A DNA stretch of 64,000 bases from Tretioscincus oriximinensis (Eukaryota; Chordata; Lepidosauria; Squamata; Gymnophthalmidae), in the NCBI GenBank assembly GCA_022410635.1, contig JAJVDF010000228.1:290027-354026 (forward strand), written 5' to 3'. Below, in pieces: positions 23,701 through 32,073 of the stretch (position 1 is its first letter; every line of letters begins with the position of its first letter). The notes beneath the pieces are model-generated. The model was not told where the DNA came from. It searched no databases and saw only the letters and a program-made list of their open reading frames with translations. The position numbers were made by a program, and so were the translations under genes.

Positions 23701-26232
23701 GCTCCCCATGAAGAGTATCCGGCCACATAAAAGGAATTCCNAAGGCTTGATATTCTGCATCCAGNCTATGACTTCTTTGAAATCNTGGGCTGATGCTGCA
23801 TTTTCCTCTCCTGAGAGGAACATAAGAACATAAGAAGAGCCATGCTGGATCGGGCCAGAGCCCATCTAGTCCAGCATTCTGTCTCACACAGAGCCCTACC
23901 AGATGCACCTGGGCAGTCTGAACAGAGGAAAGCAAAATATGGACCTGTTCATGATTCCCTGCAAATGGCATTTCAGGAGCACCTGTTGCTCCATCCCCGA
24001 GGCAGCATCCAGACATCCATCCTAGTACCCATTTATACCTTTGGTGTCCATAAAACTGTCTAGTCCTGTGTTGAAGCTATCCAAGCTGCCTTCTCCTCCT
24101 CAAAGCCAATTAAGATACTGGAATAGGGAATACTGTAGCACTAGACACAAAACACTGTACGTTGGCTGCAGTCACACACATTTGGGGTCCTGGAAACTGG
24201 ACTGAAAACTGGGTGAAGGGGAATGGTGTTTTTCCTGGTTTTTCTGATTTTCGGATCAGTTTGTCAGGTCTGGAGATGGTTTAAAAGCACATCCATTAAA
24301 AAACTAAGTATTGCATTCACAGTGGTGTACTGCTTTACAAATGTAGTCCAATAATGTGGAATCATTCTGTAGCTACAATTCTAACATCATTTTTCTAGAA
24401 GAAAATATTTTGCACTTGATTGAGGAATAATGCAAGCAATTAGCAATTTACACTGCTGATTGCTTCACTATTTCCCAAGCATTCTAAAATTAAAATTAAA
24501 CTTAATCATAAAATTATATTGCGTTTAAAGTAAGCAGTCCATAAATAATTCCTTTGCCATGGACACATTCCTGAAGGGACTTTGAAGGGTATATTCCAAC
24601 CCGTCTGTAACAGCCTTCGTATTTCTTGCTTCTGAGTTAGGAGTGCTCTGCCTGGAGAAGTACAAAAGGCAGGAAGCATCCCCCCAATCAGCATATAGGA
24701 ATAACCATTCTCTGAAGGCAACTGCAAAATCTTGCTTGGAAATAAGTTAGAATTGTCCAAACTCTTTAAGTCAGTCCTATTTTAAAAGTTTTTTATAAAC
24801 ATTCTTTTAGATGCCGCACAGTGGCTATGGAAACAGGGATGCAGAACACACAGCTGTGCACAACCATTATACAATTATCCTTCAGCCCAGACCAGTTAGC
24901 ACAGATGTTTACCTTTCCACTCATCTACAGTATTTTCCAGATTACATTTGCTGCAATAATCTTAGGAGGTAAGCATGCTTGGGGGTTTATTTATTTATTT
25001 ATTTATTTATTTTAAATATCAATTTACATTATATATAAAGCTGTTACTTTATTTCATTCTTTAATGCAAAGCAAAATAAAAAATCCAAGACTGAATCCAG
25101 ACAGTTTATTGTTGTACCACTAATTCTACATTTATCAGTCTATAAAGGACTTACTCTGTCATTGTTGGCCACCCAGACACACAAAGAAATTGTTTCTCTT
25201 CCTCATAAAAATTGCCTACATTCCCCATGAGACTGTTCTAGAAATCCTAGCTTGTGGTTGGTTGAGCTGAATGGCTAAATTCAATGGAAAAACCTTTACT
25301 TTTAGATTCACCCACGTTTTGTAAAGCTGATAAAGGTTTTTTCCTATTCATTGCACTACAGAATTTGCATAGAAGTACTAGGAGGAAAAAGTATAATGGC
25401 AGACCTTTCCTAGCACTACCCTATATTAGTGACTGGATTTGCTTGATCCAGATTAGCTTTAGGATAGTGCTTCTGCACTAAGCAGATTGCAGCAATGTGT
25501 GCCACAATGTAAGTTTGACCCATGTCCCTTATGTACTCGGATGCTACTCCCATCCTTTCTCAGATCCAATCAGCATGTACTTCATTGTTTAATTCTAACA
25601 GACAGAAATGGTATGGATGCAGTTTGGATTAATATGATCAACAACTATTNTGCATTAAAATAACCTAGATCAGATCTATACTAATAGTTATNACTAGTAG
25701 TTACCATACCAATAGTTACCATACAGTCAATATTGACTATTGAGCTTCTTAACCACATTATTAGATACGTACATAAAGGGCCTATTTCTTATGTATCAAA
25801 TCAAAGAATTAGTCCATCTGTCCCTAGAAAGTGAGTATGGGTTACCACAGAAATTGTGCAATCCAGTTAAATGCTGTTTTGACATATACTTTTAATCCAT
25901 CTTCATTTCTGATGAACTTGACTGAAGATGCATTAAAATTATGGGTTGGAACAGCACCTTAGGTTTGCATCTCTGATGGAATATTGGGAAGCAAATTGAC
26001 TCAGTTCTTCAACATAGCCCACCACCATACCAGCCCTTGATATAATGTGCCAATGTTGTTAGCTTACCAGATATATCGAAAACATTTTGCTGATCGAAAG
26101 ACAGAATTCACAGAAAATGGAAATGTACCTGAATCAACATCAGCATCAACGTACAAGACTATGAATGGAGGATTTACACTAGAAGAAGGCGTGGAAAACC
26201 ATGTGACAGGGACTGCTAATGGGATCATATAG
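11266..26232 (+). CDS. SLC10A2: SLC10A2: apical sodium-dependent bile acid transporter, six exons
   Basis: This Na+/bile-acid symporter recovers conjugated bile acids across the apical membrane of ileal enterocytes, kidney tubule cells and cholangiocytes. Joining 11266-11702, 18695-18813, 20370-20458, 22410-22585, 24811-24968 and 26063-26232 gives 1149 nt (382 residues plus stop), with every GT/AG junction in frame. The SLC10 blocks are intact: '[14 protein letters not shown]' and '[14 protein letters not shown]' early, '[15 protein letters not shown]' with 'GDMDLS' across the exon 1/2 junction, 'VVGGILYQ' and 'LWIIGTIFP' in exon 4, and '[10 protein letters not shown]' in exon 5, the conserved segment linked to Na+ binding. 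Several hydrophobic membrane segments run through exons 1-5. Human ASBT has 348 residues; the excess is about 20 N-terminal and about 14 C-terminal. Residue 9 is ambiguous. The paralogue NTCP (SLC10A1) fits less well than ASBT in length and sequence. Confidence 0.96.
12155..12380. mobile_element. Snap-back hairpin element, long form, in intron 1
   Basis: The leader 'TCAGAGAAATAGCCGTGTTAG' is followed by two inverted arms of about 95 nt meeting at 'AGATGCATCTGAAGAAG'. The right arm ends with the complement of AGTCCAGCAAAGGAGC. The element lies between perfect 13-bp direct repeats AATAATTCATATT (12142-12154 and 12381-12393). It has the same left end and same right end as 3402-3516 but folds at a different internal point. 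No frame is present. Confidence 0.75.
12394..13200 (-). mobile_element. L2-like LINE reverse-transcriptase fragment, antisense
   Basis: The minus strand translates (13196-12735) to typical RT blocks: '[20 protein letters not shown]', '[19 protein letters not shown]', '[20 protein letters not shown]'. After frameshifts come '[14 protein letters not shown]' and '[13 protein letters not shown]', the catalytic YADD block, then '[12 protein letters not shown]' towards 12440. Several frames are broken, so it is a dead copy. It lies in intron 1, next to the hairpin element at 12155-12380. Confidence 0.8.
13222..13290 (-). repeat. LINE/SINE 3' tail fragment, antisense
   Basis: The reverse complement reads 'GGGTATAGGGCAGTATAGAA' followed by (AAAT)n-like sequence, the same 3' terminus seen at 30680-30745. 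It probably belongs to a second insertion beside the antisense L2 fragment. Confidence 0.55.
14105..15000 (-). mobile_element. BovB/RTE LINE reverse-transcriptase fragment, antisense
   Basis: The minus-strand frame 14997-14698 carries BovB-like RT order: '[13 protein letters not shown]', '[17 protein letters not shown]', '[10 protein letters not shown]', '[10 protein letters not shown]', '[16 protein letters not shown]'. The YADD expected after 'GRNI' is lost. Towards 14105 the nucleotide sequence keeps the familiar BovB 3' order ('TCATTTAGGCATATCCAACT', 'TTCATGACATC', 'CAAGCTCATGTTTGCTTCCT', 'AAAACCATAATTTCTTGGCC'). It is a decayed copy inside intron 1. BovB is abundant in squamates and supports that origin. 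Confidence 0.75.
15530..15850 (+). repeat. Unassigned interspersed repeat ('aatccagat' family)
   Basis: Same family as 4965-5285 but on the opposite strand. It has 'ATCCAGATCTGGATTAGCTG' near the left, 'ACATGCTACAATGTAGACC' in the middle, and 'TGATTAATGTGGTCC' near the right. Non-coding, intronic. Confidence 0.5.
16083..16374 (+). mobile_element. tRNA-derived SINE (head, body and tail start)
   Basis: The 5' end shows Pol III promoter remnants: an A-box-like 'GGGCTCAGTTGCTAAGG' and a B-box-like 'GGGTTTCAAAGCCC'. A body follows with 'TAGCTCTAGCCAACCCAGC' and 'CAAGTAGATACATGG', and the 3' end is 'GAAAAGCGGGGTATAAGAAC', running into a (CTT)n tail. Other copies are at 30111-30420 (+), 31634-31848 (-), 37689-37948 (+) and 52545-52835 (-). 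It lies in intron 1. Confidence 0.85.
16375..16510 (+). repeat. Expanded (CTT)n / (CTTTTT)n microsatellite
   Basis: About 135 bp of pure pyrimidine CTT repeats that change to CTTTTT repeats near 16465. It grows directly from the 3' tail of the SINE, which in other copies is only two to four CTT units long. The poly-Leu frame across it is spurious. Confidence 0.95.
16800..17290 (-). mobile_element. L1 LINE 3'-end fragment, antisense
   Basis: On the minus strand a stretch near 17220-17060 reads '[20 protein letters not shown]', resembling the C-terminal helix region of L1 ORF2 ('..AAR..IA..WK'). AT-rich 3' UTR-like sequence follows to about 16800. It is 5' truncated near 17290. The assignment rests on a short protein match. 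Confidence 0.5.
18287..18645. mobile_element. MITE with GGCTGCATCCACA termini, beside exon 2
   Basis: The left end GGCTGCATCCACA and the right end TGTGGATGCAGCC are perfect 13-bp inverted repeats bounding 359 bp. The interior is GC-richer than the intron and has a short inverted repeat (GCAGACGCACC... / ...GTGCGTCTGC) at 18552-18589. No clear target duplication was found. Related 'GCATCCACAGGGAG' ends occur in the intron 3 hairpin cluster. Confidence 0.65.
18695..18813 (+). CDS. SLC10A2: SLC10A2 coding exon 2 (residues 146-185)
   Basis: The acceptor is ttcttgcag before CATCAG; the donor is ATTG before gtaagt. Joined to exon 1 it encodes '[20 protein letters not shown]' and '[20 protein letters not shown]', matching the ASBT region after 'GDMDL'. 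At 119 nt it is not a multiple of three, so skipping would shift the frame; an exon-2-skipped truncated ASBT is known in rat. A MITE (18287-18645) ends only 49 bp upstream. Confidence 0.96.
19698..19939. mobile_element. Mariner-like palindromic MITE in intron 2
   Basis: The terminus CAGGGTGCTTCAAAAAATGT is inverted at the right end (ATATTTTTTTGAAGCACCC). The inverted arms extend about 70-75 bp (for example GTTCTACAAAGTTAAATT / AATTTAACTTTGTAGAAC). The left flank is TA. A 'CAGGGTG' end with TA insertion fits mariner-type MITEs. There is no transposase frame. Confidence 0.8.
19980..20007 (-). repeat. Interstitial telomere-like repeat, short
   Basis: Four TAACCC units with one substitution lie in intron 2. 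A second, longer and degenerate telomere-like tract is at 42525-42770. Confidence 0.8.
20165..20345 (-). mobile_element. BovB/RTE LINE fragment, antisense, abutting the exon 3 acceptor
   Basis: The + strand carries the antisense BovB order 'CTTTGTTGGCAAGGTGACAT', 'CTCTGCTTTTTAG', 'CTGTCTAGGGTTGCCAT', 'GGCTGCAGTTACAATCTGC', 'GTGATCACCGGAG', 'AAGCAAAATCT'. The match weakens about 24 nt before exon 3. Homology is judged from memory of the family, not computed. Confidence 0.6.
20370..20458 (+). CDS. SLC10A2: SLC10A2 coding exon 3 (residues 186-215)
   Basis: The acceptor is tctctttccag and the donor is CTCAAG before gtaaag. It encodes '[20 protein letters not shown]' then '[10 protein letters not shown]' and ends in phase 0. 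The 89-nt length preserves the frame with both neighbours. The upstream intron end is derived from, or abuts, an antisense BovB fragment (20165-20345). Confidence 0.95.
20818..21047 (+). mobile_element. CR1-clade LINE 3' UTR with TTCTTATG tail, intron 3
   Basis: It contains 'GGATGGAGCAACAGGCAGGA', 'CATTTGCAGGGAGTCATGAA', 'GCCCAGGTGCATCTGGTGG' and 'CTGGACTCGATGGGCTGTGG' and ends in repeats of TTCTTATG, the octamer tail style of CR1-type LINEs. The body is 5' truncated to the 3' UTR. Same family: 33570-33810, 40548-40750, 44483-44832 (+), and 23816-24110, 41145-41259, 55966-56315 (-). Confidence 0.8.
21268..21890. repeat. Cluster of four consecutive hairpins in intron 3
   Basis: Four adjacent inverted repeats. 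H1 (about 21270-21470) has arms including 'GGAGCCAATTTGTTCC' and 'GGAACAGATTGGCTCC'. H2 (about 21480-21680) has arms including 'CCTAGTTCTGGGTAACATTT' and its complement. H3 (about 21695-21785) has 'GGGGGCTGCTGCTG' against 'GCAGCAGCAGCCCCC'. H4 (about 21800-21890) includes the perfect 20-bp palindrome GCTATATTCCGGAATATAGC and a one-mismatch second copy. GC content is high relative to the intron. Probably a foldback-type MITE or nested MITEs. Confidence 0.75.
22215..22330. repeat. Palindromic MITE fragment ('tcctgaagaat' hairpin)
   Basis: 'AGTCCTGAAGAATGAGC' is inverted as 'ATTCTTCAGGAC', enclosing about 80 bp. Similar hairpins centred on 'GAAGAA...TTCTTC' are at 27185-27300, 34160-34340, 39310-39405 and 45028-45165, and a one-armed relic is at 25870-25965. 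It ends about 80 bp upstream of exon 4. Confidence 0.6.
22410..22585 (+). CDS. SLC10A2: SLC10A2 coding exon 4 (residues 216-273)
   Basis: The acceptor is ctccctcag and the donor is GGCACAG before gtaaaa. It encodes '[20 protein letters not shown]', then '[20 protein letters not shown]' and '[19 protein letters not shown]', two hydrophobic membrane segments typical of ASBT. It ends in phase 2, and the Arg codon is completed in exon 5. Confidence 0.96.
23816..24110 (-). mobile_element. CR1-clade LINE 3' end, antisense, intron 4
   Basis: It begins with CATAAGAACATAAGAAG (reverse of the octamer tail), then the reverse of the 3' UTR blocks listed for 20818-21047. It extends past 24060 into the last codons of the LINE ORF2 ('GTCCATAAAACTGTCTAGTC'). 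Confidence 0.8.
24811..24968 (+). CDS. SLC10A2: SLC10A2 coding exon 5 (residues 274-326)
   Basis: The acceptor is attcttttag and the donor is TTAGGAG before gtaagc. It encodes '[20 protein letters not shown]', then '[20 protein letters not shown]' and '[12 protein letters not shown]'. The ETGMQNTQL block is the most conserved SLC10 segment (Na+-binding Glu and Gln). A (TTTA)n tract begins about 20 bp after the donor. Confidence 0.96.
24989..25013 (+). repeat. (TTTA)n tract just after the exon 5 donor
   Basis: About six TTTA units start some 20 bp downstream of the SLC10A2 exon 5 splice donor. Confidence 0.9.
25430..25700 (+). repeat. Unassigned interspersed repeat ('aatccagat' family)
   Basis: It has 'TTGATCCAGATTAGC', 'GTGCCACAATGTAAGTTTGA' and 'GTTTGGATTAATATGATC' in the same order as 15530-15850 and 51640-51990. 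Non-coding, intron 5. Confidence 0.45.
26063..26232 (+). CDS. SLC10A2: SLC10A2 coding exon 6 (cytoplasmic tail, residues 327-382, stop TAG)
   Basis: Joining at the AG of ...gttgttag gives '[18 protein letters not shown]', aligning with human 'LGFYVAYKKCHGKNK'. A hydrophilic tail follows, containing '[13 protein letters not shown]' (compare human 'YKANGGFQPDEK') and ending 'GTANGII'. The tail is about 14 residues longer than in human. The polypyrimidine tract is poor and a second AG 8 nt downstream would terminate the frame after a few codons. The terminal tail is less conserved, so the exon is slightly less certain than exons 1-5. Confidence 0.9.
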
Positions 26233-26820
26233 TTATCCTGGATTTTCTGGAACTNTGAAGTGTATAAAACTTTGTTACTTATAAATTATTCATATGGGTA
26301 AATCTTTGAATATTTTGTGATCCTTTAAATGAAATATATGGAGGTGGAATAATTTAGATTTTTTTTAACACAAGTTTATTATTTTGCCTGCTAAAGGAAT
26401 GAGACATATTACAGTAAACTGGTTAATTTAAGCATCCGAAAACTTGCTTTTGTGATGAAATGCATTAGCAAACATTATAAACAATGGATACCAAATAGCC
26501 ATAAATGCTTCCTCAATATAACTACATCAACAAATAGGAAAAAAGAGCAACAAGGAAATTGCTTGAACAGTGCCATTCCAGGGATTGACAATATAGTTGA
26601 TATACCTCTGTATGATTTTCAATAACTGGTTAAAACATACCTCTTTATTTAGATCTTTTGTATTTAACTTCTTCTGACTGTGTCCTGCTAGGAAGAAAGG
26701 GTTATATTTTAAATATATTTTGAGTATATTTTATATGTTTGTTTATTTGTATTGTTGTTACCTTTGCTGGATGACATGTAAAGTTTACGTAAATAAAAGT
26801 TTGAACCCAGTCCAAGTATC
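26233..26820 (+). other. SLC10A2: Probable SLC10A2 3' untranslated region
   Basis: AT-rich sequence after the stop codon, up to the first canonical AATAAA. The extent is inferred only from the signal at 26792. Mammalian ASBT 3' UTRs are longer, so a more distal poly(A) site is possible. Confidence 0.4.
26792..26797 (+). terminator. Candidate poly(A) signal AATAAA
   Basis: The first canonical AATAAA downstream of the SLC10A2 stop codon, 560 bp after it. The downstream GT-rich element is weak, so use of this site is uncertain. Confidence 0.35.
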
Positions 26821-29599
26821 TGATTCCAAAAATTACAAAGTGGAAAATTGTGAGATTTGAATATCTGATCTTTGAATGAAGTGGAGGGAGGGGTTAACTG
26901 GAGCAGTGCTAACCCCAAGCCTTATCCTGGGTTGTATCTCAGGAGAAAGCTTTACCACCCACATGCTAGTGGTAGCCCCAAGAAATAGGAGGAGCTGAAA
27001 GAGGACAACACGTGTAAGGATAAAATGGTGTGGGGTACTCTATTCATAGGAAGTCCAAGCAGAATAAAACAATCCCATTTTATTTATTCATTGATTCAGT
27101 CAATTTTAGAAAATTCACTAGTAATTCAAGATCCGGCAAATCAGGGCCAATAAAGCCATTCTTTGCAATTCCATAGAGGTGCTGTTCCAAAATGCTGTTC
27201 CTTTTAATCTATTTTCAGTCCTGAAGAACTGAACAAAAATGAGGTGGGGGTGAGGGAGTTTCCTGCTTTAGTNCAGTTCTTCAGGGCAAGTATGCCTATA
27301 CTCACCTCCAACCTTCCTTTGTTCCTTCTGTCCTCATACTTCTTGGTATTCTTGTGACATCAAAAGCACCAGAAATCATTGCTGTGCTTGCCTTACTACA
27401 ATTCCTAATATTCTCTGTGAGCAGATAGCCAATGAACATTTTACAGTGAGAGTCAAAGTCTTGAGAAATTTCACATGTTCTTGTAAGGAAAGCCCCACTG
27501 AAGCTTTCTTTCAGATTATGAAAGAAGTCTGGTGCTGAATTGGAAAAAATGAGCAAACAGAAAAACCAGGCAAAGAGCCTTTTTAACAAGTGGATGGCAA
27601 ATCTTCTGTGAGTAAATGCGGTGAATTGTACAAGATATTGCTGCCAACTCATAAATATCCTGGCTGGGATGGGGCCTAACTAGGTCTCTAACAGCATTGA
27701 GTTAGCACAGTGAGCACATGGCAAGGTACTACTGATATTTGCTTATAAATAAACTACAAGTCCCAACAGATTNTGATATTTTGGTGCTTAGTNTCACTCC
27801 CTAGTCACATGCTTANTGCATCNTTGTTAACGATACCCCATATGTAANCAATATTTACTGCTAGGAGCTGAAGTCCTGGCACATGAGAGCAAACACCTAA
27901 TAGCAAGTACATATTAGAATAATAGAACAAGGGGAACAGGCCTGCATATAGGTTTAGTCGAAAAGATACTGCTGGAAGGGGAAAAGCAGTGGTGTAGCAC
28001 AGTATTAGATGCATGGAGGTTAAGGGAATCATGGAAGCTNTGTACGTTAATGAGACTACAAAAATGAGATCATGCCTAAAAAATAAAATTAATGGCATAT
28101 TGTATTGAATTCTAAACTGAGTATAAACTCACTGATACTACAGAGAAGAGACCAATAAGCAAACATACTATGTGCTACTGTTTAAAGAACAAACATANTA
28201 GAGTGCTGAGTTTGGTACTTGCNTAGAACCACTAATTCTAGAAGCAAAAAAATGTGTGCTGCAACCATCTTTGATCTCCAGTCTATTGAGATAGACGTTG
28301 CAATCTGTATCAATGCAATATGAAAATTCATTAAAGAGGACATTCACAGAGAATGCACAACGGTGNGAGTTTTGCCTTCATTTTCTGCTTGAGAGTGTTC
28401 AGAAGCCAATGGTGAGTTACTGGNTGAGACAAGATGCTCTGTAGCTTGATTCAGCAATGCTTATTTTATTTCCTTAGGTCTTTGTTTGCAATGTCGCTAC
28501 TTTTTCTGACTCAAACACATGATAACCCAGCTTGTGGCCATTTCAAAGCTAACAACTCTCTCACTCTCACATCACTGTCAATGTGGATGTGGCCCCAGTC
28601 CTCAAACATACCAGCTATGTTGCAAAATAGAGCACTAGTCTTCTAATATACAGTATTAGTCAACTACATACTACTTCCNATTTATACTTGAGAGGCATTT
28701 AAAGTTTTAGTTGAAACAAAATTTGCAGACATGCCAAATTCAAATGAGAAAGATTAAGATGATTAATGAGCCAGCATGAAAGACAAAGAAACTAGTACCC
28801 CTACATCAGATCTAAGATGNTGGCAACACTCCATGACTAAAGCCCTGTTCCCACTGAGCTTCTTTCTGGGTTATTGGAATAGGAGCCTGTTGTCTATATG
28901 CTAGTGTAGACAATGGCAGGNCCCTGAATGATATGTGGATGGCCAAGCTCTGTACCAAGATCCACCTCAGAACAAGGCTCAGTGGGAACAAGGCCTTACT
29001 TTCAGGGAANTTTGAGATTACTGGGACCAATGGCACAACACACTTATTCCTGATCTTTGAAGATGATGACTCAGCCCAGTAGCTATTGCATAATTCATGG
29101 GTGGAGCAGCCGCTTGGCAAATAGAAGGGCAAAGATTTGATTGCTTATATTGTTCAGNTGAAGACAGGGAAAATCACTTTCATAAGCCACCTCTCAGCTT
29201 CCAAGAACACTTAAGGATTCCTTTNGTATACCTATTTTTACTATTATTCATACTTTANTTTAATTTACAATGTGATTCAATACATAACAATACAAAATAA
29301 GCAGAATTCATAAAACAAAACTGAATCAAACTACAAATTCAATGCTGCAATTGAGGAATTGTCACATACGTGCATTTTTACTTGTTTAACTTATAAATAT
29401 TGCTTCAGTAAATATGAAGTTGATGTAAGGTAAATGTGTTCTAAGAAAGTCAGAATGATTATCTATTAACCATAGGCCCAGAGGAGAAGCTTGAGGCAGT
29501 CTTTTAGATAAAGTTAATCAGGTCAGGCTATGACCAGGAAGCTAAATAGAAGTTATCTGTAATNAAAGATTTTATACATTTCACTTTTTTGTCCAGAGG
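26820..29599. other. Gene-free 3' flank with hairpin MITE remnants
   Basis: There is no supportable exon. It contains a palindromic 'GAAGAACTGAAC...GTNCAGTTCTTC' hairpin at 27185-27300 and a second inverted structure at 28838-28998. Open frames at 27302-27652, 27805-28098 and 28812-29132 are short and lack domains. Ambiguous bases are frequent at 27770-28440. Confidence 0.5.
28838..28998. repeat. Palindromic MITE
   Basis: The termini 'GCCCTGTTCCCACTGAGC' and 'GCTCAGTGGGAACAAGGC' are inverted repeats bounding about 160 bp. The interior has 'GGAATAGGAGCCTG' and 'ATGCTAGTGTAGAC', also found in hairpin H1 of intron 3, so the two are related. Confidence 0.7.
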
Positions 29600-30745
29600 G
29601 GTTTGGGGTCAACACAGAGGGTACGTTTACATTGGATTTATATATCTATAATTTTCTTGATAGGCTAGATACCAAACAGAGTGCTCTAGGGTTGCTTCTG
29701 GATCCTTCGCTGACACTTGAAGAGGCGGTGGCCAGGAGTGCCTACTTCCAGCTACATCTGATCCACCAGTTGNGACCACTTCTTGACAGGGATGATCTGG
29801 CCACAGTAATCCACACTCTGGTAACTTCCAGATTGGACAAATGTAATNCACTCTATATGGGGCTGACCTTGAAAACAGTTTGGAAGCTGCAGCTGGTGCA
29901 GAACGCAGCAGCTAGACTACTGGCTGGTTCTACTGGCCAGACACATATCACGCCNATCCTAAAAGAACTGCACTGGCTGCAAATTTGCTACTGAGCCCAA
30001 TTCAAGGTATAAACTCTAACCCTTAAAGCCTTAAATAACTTGAGCCCCAAATATCTAAAGGAATGCTTTCTCCCATATGAGCCTGCCCATGCCATNTGAG
30101 CTATCCGTGCAGGCACAGATAGCTCAGTCACTAAGGAATCCGTCTCTCAGCTGGGAGATTGGGTTTCGAAGCCCAGTGTCGGACNTGGGGAGGGGTGAGT
30201 ACCTTCCACTAGCCTGTAGCTCTAGCCAACCCAGCTATTCAAAAACATGAATTGCAAGAAATTGCAACTGAATGCAAGTAGATACATGGGAACCACCATA
30301 GCCTGGTGGGAAAGACAAAATGTCAGCCTTCGGGCAAAATATCCTTGTAAGCCCCTTTGAGTACCTTTGAGTCCTTTTGAAAGGTGAGAAAAGCGTGGTA
30401 TAAGCGTGGTATTCTTCTTAAGATCTGCAGAGGAGGCCCGCCTGACTGTACCACCACCTTCAGTGGCAGTGAGGGTGGGAACCGGAATAGGGTCTTCTCT
30501 GTGGCAGCTCCCAGGCTATGAAATGGTCTCCCCCTCAAGGTGCGTCAATCACCATCTCTGTGTGGGTTCAGAAAAAGCTTGAAGATGCACCTCTTTGGCC
30601 TGGCCTTTGGCTGATAAAACTGCTGTTCCTACCCCAATTTTCAGATGGGGTTGTTTTTAATATACTGTGTTTTTATTGTTAACCACCCTGAGACCTTTAG
30701 GTATAGGGCAGTATAAAAATGTAAATAAATAAATAAATAAATAAA
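29600..30745 (+). mobile_element. L2-like LINE ORF2 C-terminus and 3' end, split by a SINE
   Basis: 29632-29994 encodes 'LGLLLDPSLTLEEAVARSAY', 'LVTSRLDKCN', 'WKLQLVQNAAARLLAGSTGQ' and 'ILKELHWLQICY', the conserved C-terminal region of L2/CR1-group LINE proteins. It continues with 'LKALNNLSPKYLKE' to about 30098 and resumes after the SINE at 30421 with 'EEARLTVPP'-type codons. The 3' end is 'AACCACCCTGAGACC', 'AGGGCAGTATAAAAATG' and (AAAT)n at 30720-30744. Frameshifts are few compared with other copies. Confidence 0.85.
30111..30420 (+). mobile_element. tRNA-derived SINE inserted in an L2 LINE
   Basis: It has a good A-box-like TAGCTCAGTCAC (30120-30131) and a B-box-like GGTTTCGAAGC (30162-30172) 30 nt apart. 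The body matches 16083-16374 and it ends GTGGTATTCTTCTTA. It interrupts the L2 reading frame between 30110 and 30421. This is the best preserved head of the family in the window. It is not a tRNA gene, as there is no acceptor stem or cloverleaf closure. Confidence 0.85.
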
Positions 30746-31511
30746 ACAGTGTTTTCCACTCTTAAGTGCTGTTCCATCACATCACAAAATTATTCAGGAC
30801 TTATACGATGTCAAGACGGTACATAGAAGTTGTTTGCCCAACTATTACAGCCTGTGTCCTTTCAGTAAAGCATTCAGTAAACTGTAAAGCATAGCCATTG
30901 CACTTATTTTCCCTGTCCCCACACTGAAGAAAATCAGGATAATTTTCATCTATTTTAACCAGAAAAATCCCCAGAAAGTGCACAATGAGAAAATGCATCC
31001 AGCACAGGCCAAAACCACTTCTTGTTCCAGGAAGCCAAGAATTGGACTTGGATCTTCTGCATGCAAAACAGATACAACTACTTTGTAAATTCTAACAGGA
31101 TTAGTAAGGGGTGGTCTCATAGCACTTTAGAGACTAAGAAAAAAATGTGTCCCCCTGAGATCTCAGTGTCCATGTGATCAGATAGACCTCAGAGTCTATG
31201 AAAGATAGAATATCAGGCACTGACAGTGAGCGCATGAGATCTCGAGGAAACACTTGTTGTGAATTTCTGTATACTTCAAAATAATTTATGTATTGTTGCA
31301 GGGTATGTGAGAGCCAGAGGAAGCTTGTGCAAAATCCCACAGTATCTGGAAAAGGGGATCACTCTGGTTATGTTATTGTAGAGANTTTCTTGCTATTTTC
31401 TGTATACTGCATTGAATTAGGATTTGCAGCTGTGTACTCACTAGATAGCTAGTTAGACTTTAATAAGTTGATAGCGTGGATAGTGAGTCCAGATGGACAG
31501 ATTCAAACTTA

Positions 31512-31630
31512 AGAGAAATAGCCGTGTTAGTCTAGTAGAAAGTCCAGCAAAGGGGCTAGCAGCACTTTGAGACTAACTTGAGAAAAGTGGGTGGCATAAG
31601 CTTTCGTAGACACGTCTACTTCTTCAGATG
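31512..31630 (+). mobile_element. Snap-back element family, single-arm copy
   Basis: 'GAGAAATAGCCGTGTTAGTC', 'GTCCAGCAAAGGGGCTAGC' and 'CATAAGCTTTCGTAGACACG' up to 'CTTCTTCAGATG'. It matches the left half of 12155-12380 but has no second arm and no obvious target duplication. Confidence 0.7.
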
Positions 31631-31633
31631 AGA

Positions 31634-31848
31634 GCTCCCATTGCCTNAAAAATGGGAAGTGGTTCCCATTTATCTAGTTGCAGTCCATTGCAATTTCTTN
31701 CAATTCTTGCTTTCAATTAGCTGGGTTGACTAGAACTACAGGGTAATAGAAGGTGCTCAACCCTCTCCACATCTGACACAGGATTTCGAAACCCGATCTT
31801 TCAGATGAGAGAACGTCTCCTTAGCGACTGAGCCATTCGTGCCTGCAT
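31634..31848 (-). mobile_element. tRNA-derived SINE, antisense
   Basis: The reverse complement starts 'GCAGGCACGAATGGCTCAGT', has a B-box-like GGGTTTCGAAATCC, then 'TGTAGTTCTAGTCAACCCAGC'. It lacks the last third, including the (CTT)n tail. It directly follows the single-arm snap-back copy. Confidence 0.8.
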
Positions 31849-32073
31849 GTAGGTATCATTGTGGTAAAAACATCTCGTGGGAAGGCATCATATATGTAGG
31901 AAACTGAGTGCTGGAAATGTGGGTGATTAATTAGGACAAGTGCATTATAGGATTATAGAAATACGTAACGTAATATATATAATCCTACATCATAGAAACA
32001 GGATTATAGTTGTAATTTCCTATTTTCTTACTCCATTGTTTAATGATAGTCAAACTTATATGCAGTCAAAATA

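Noticed and set aside
30111..30185. Possible tRNA gene
   Set aside because: A and B boxes are present, but the stems do not close into a cloverleaf and the sequence continues into a SINE body repeated elsewhere.
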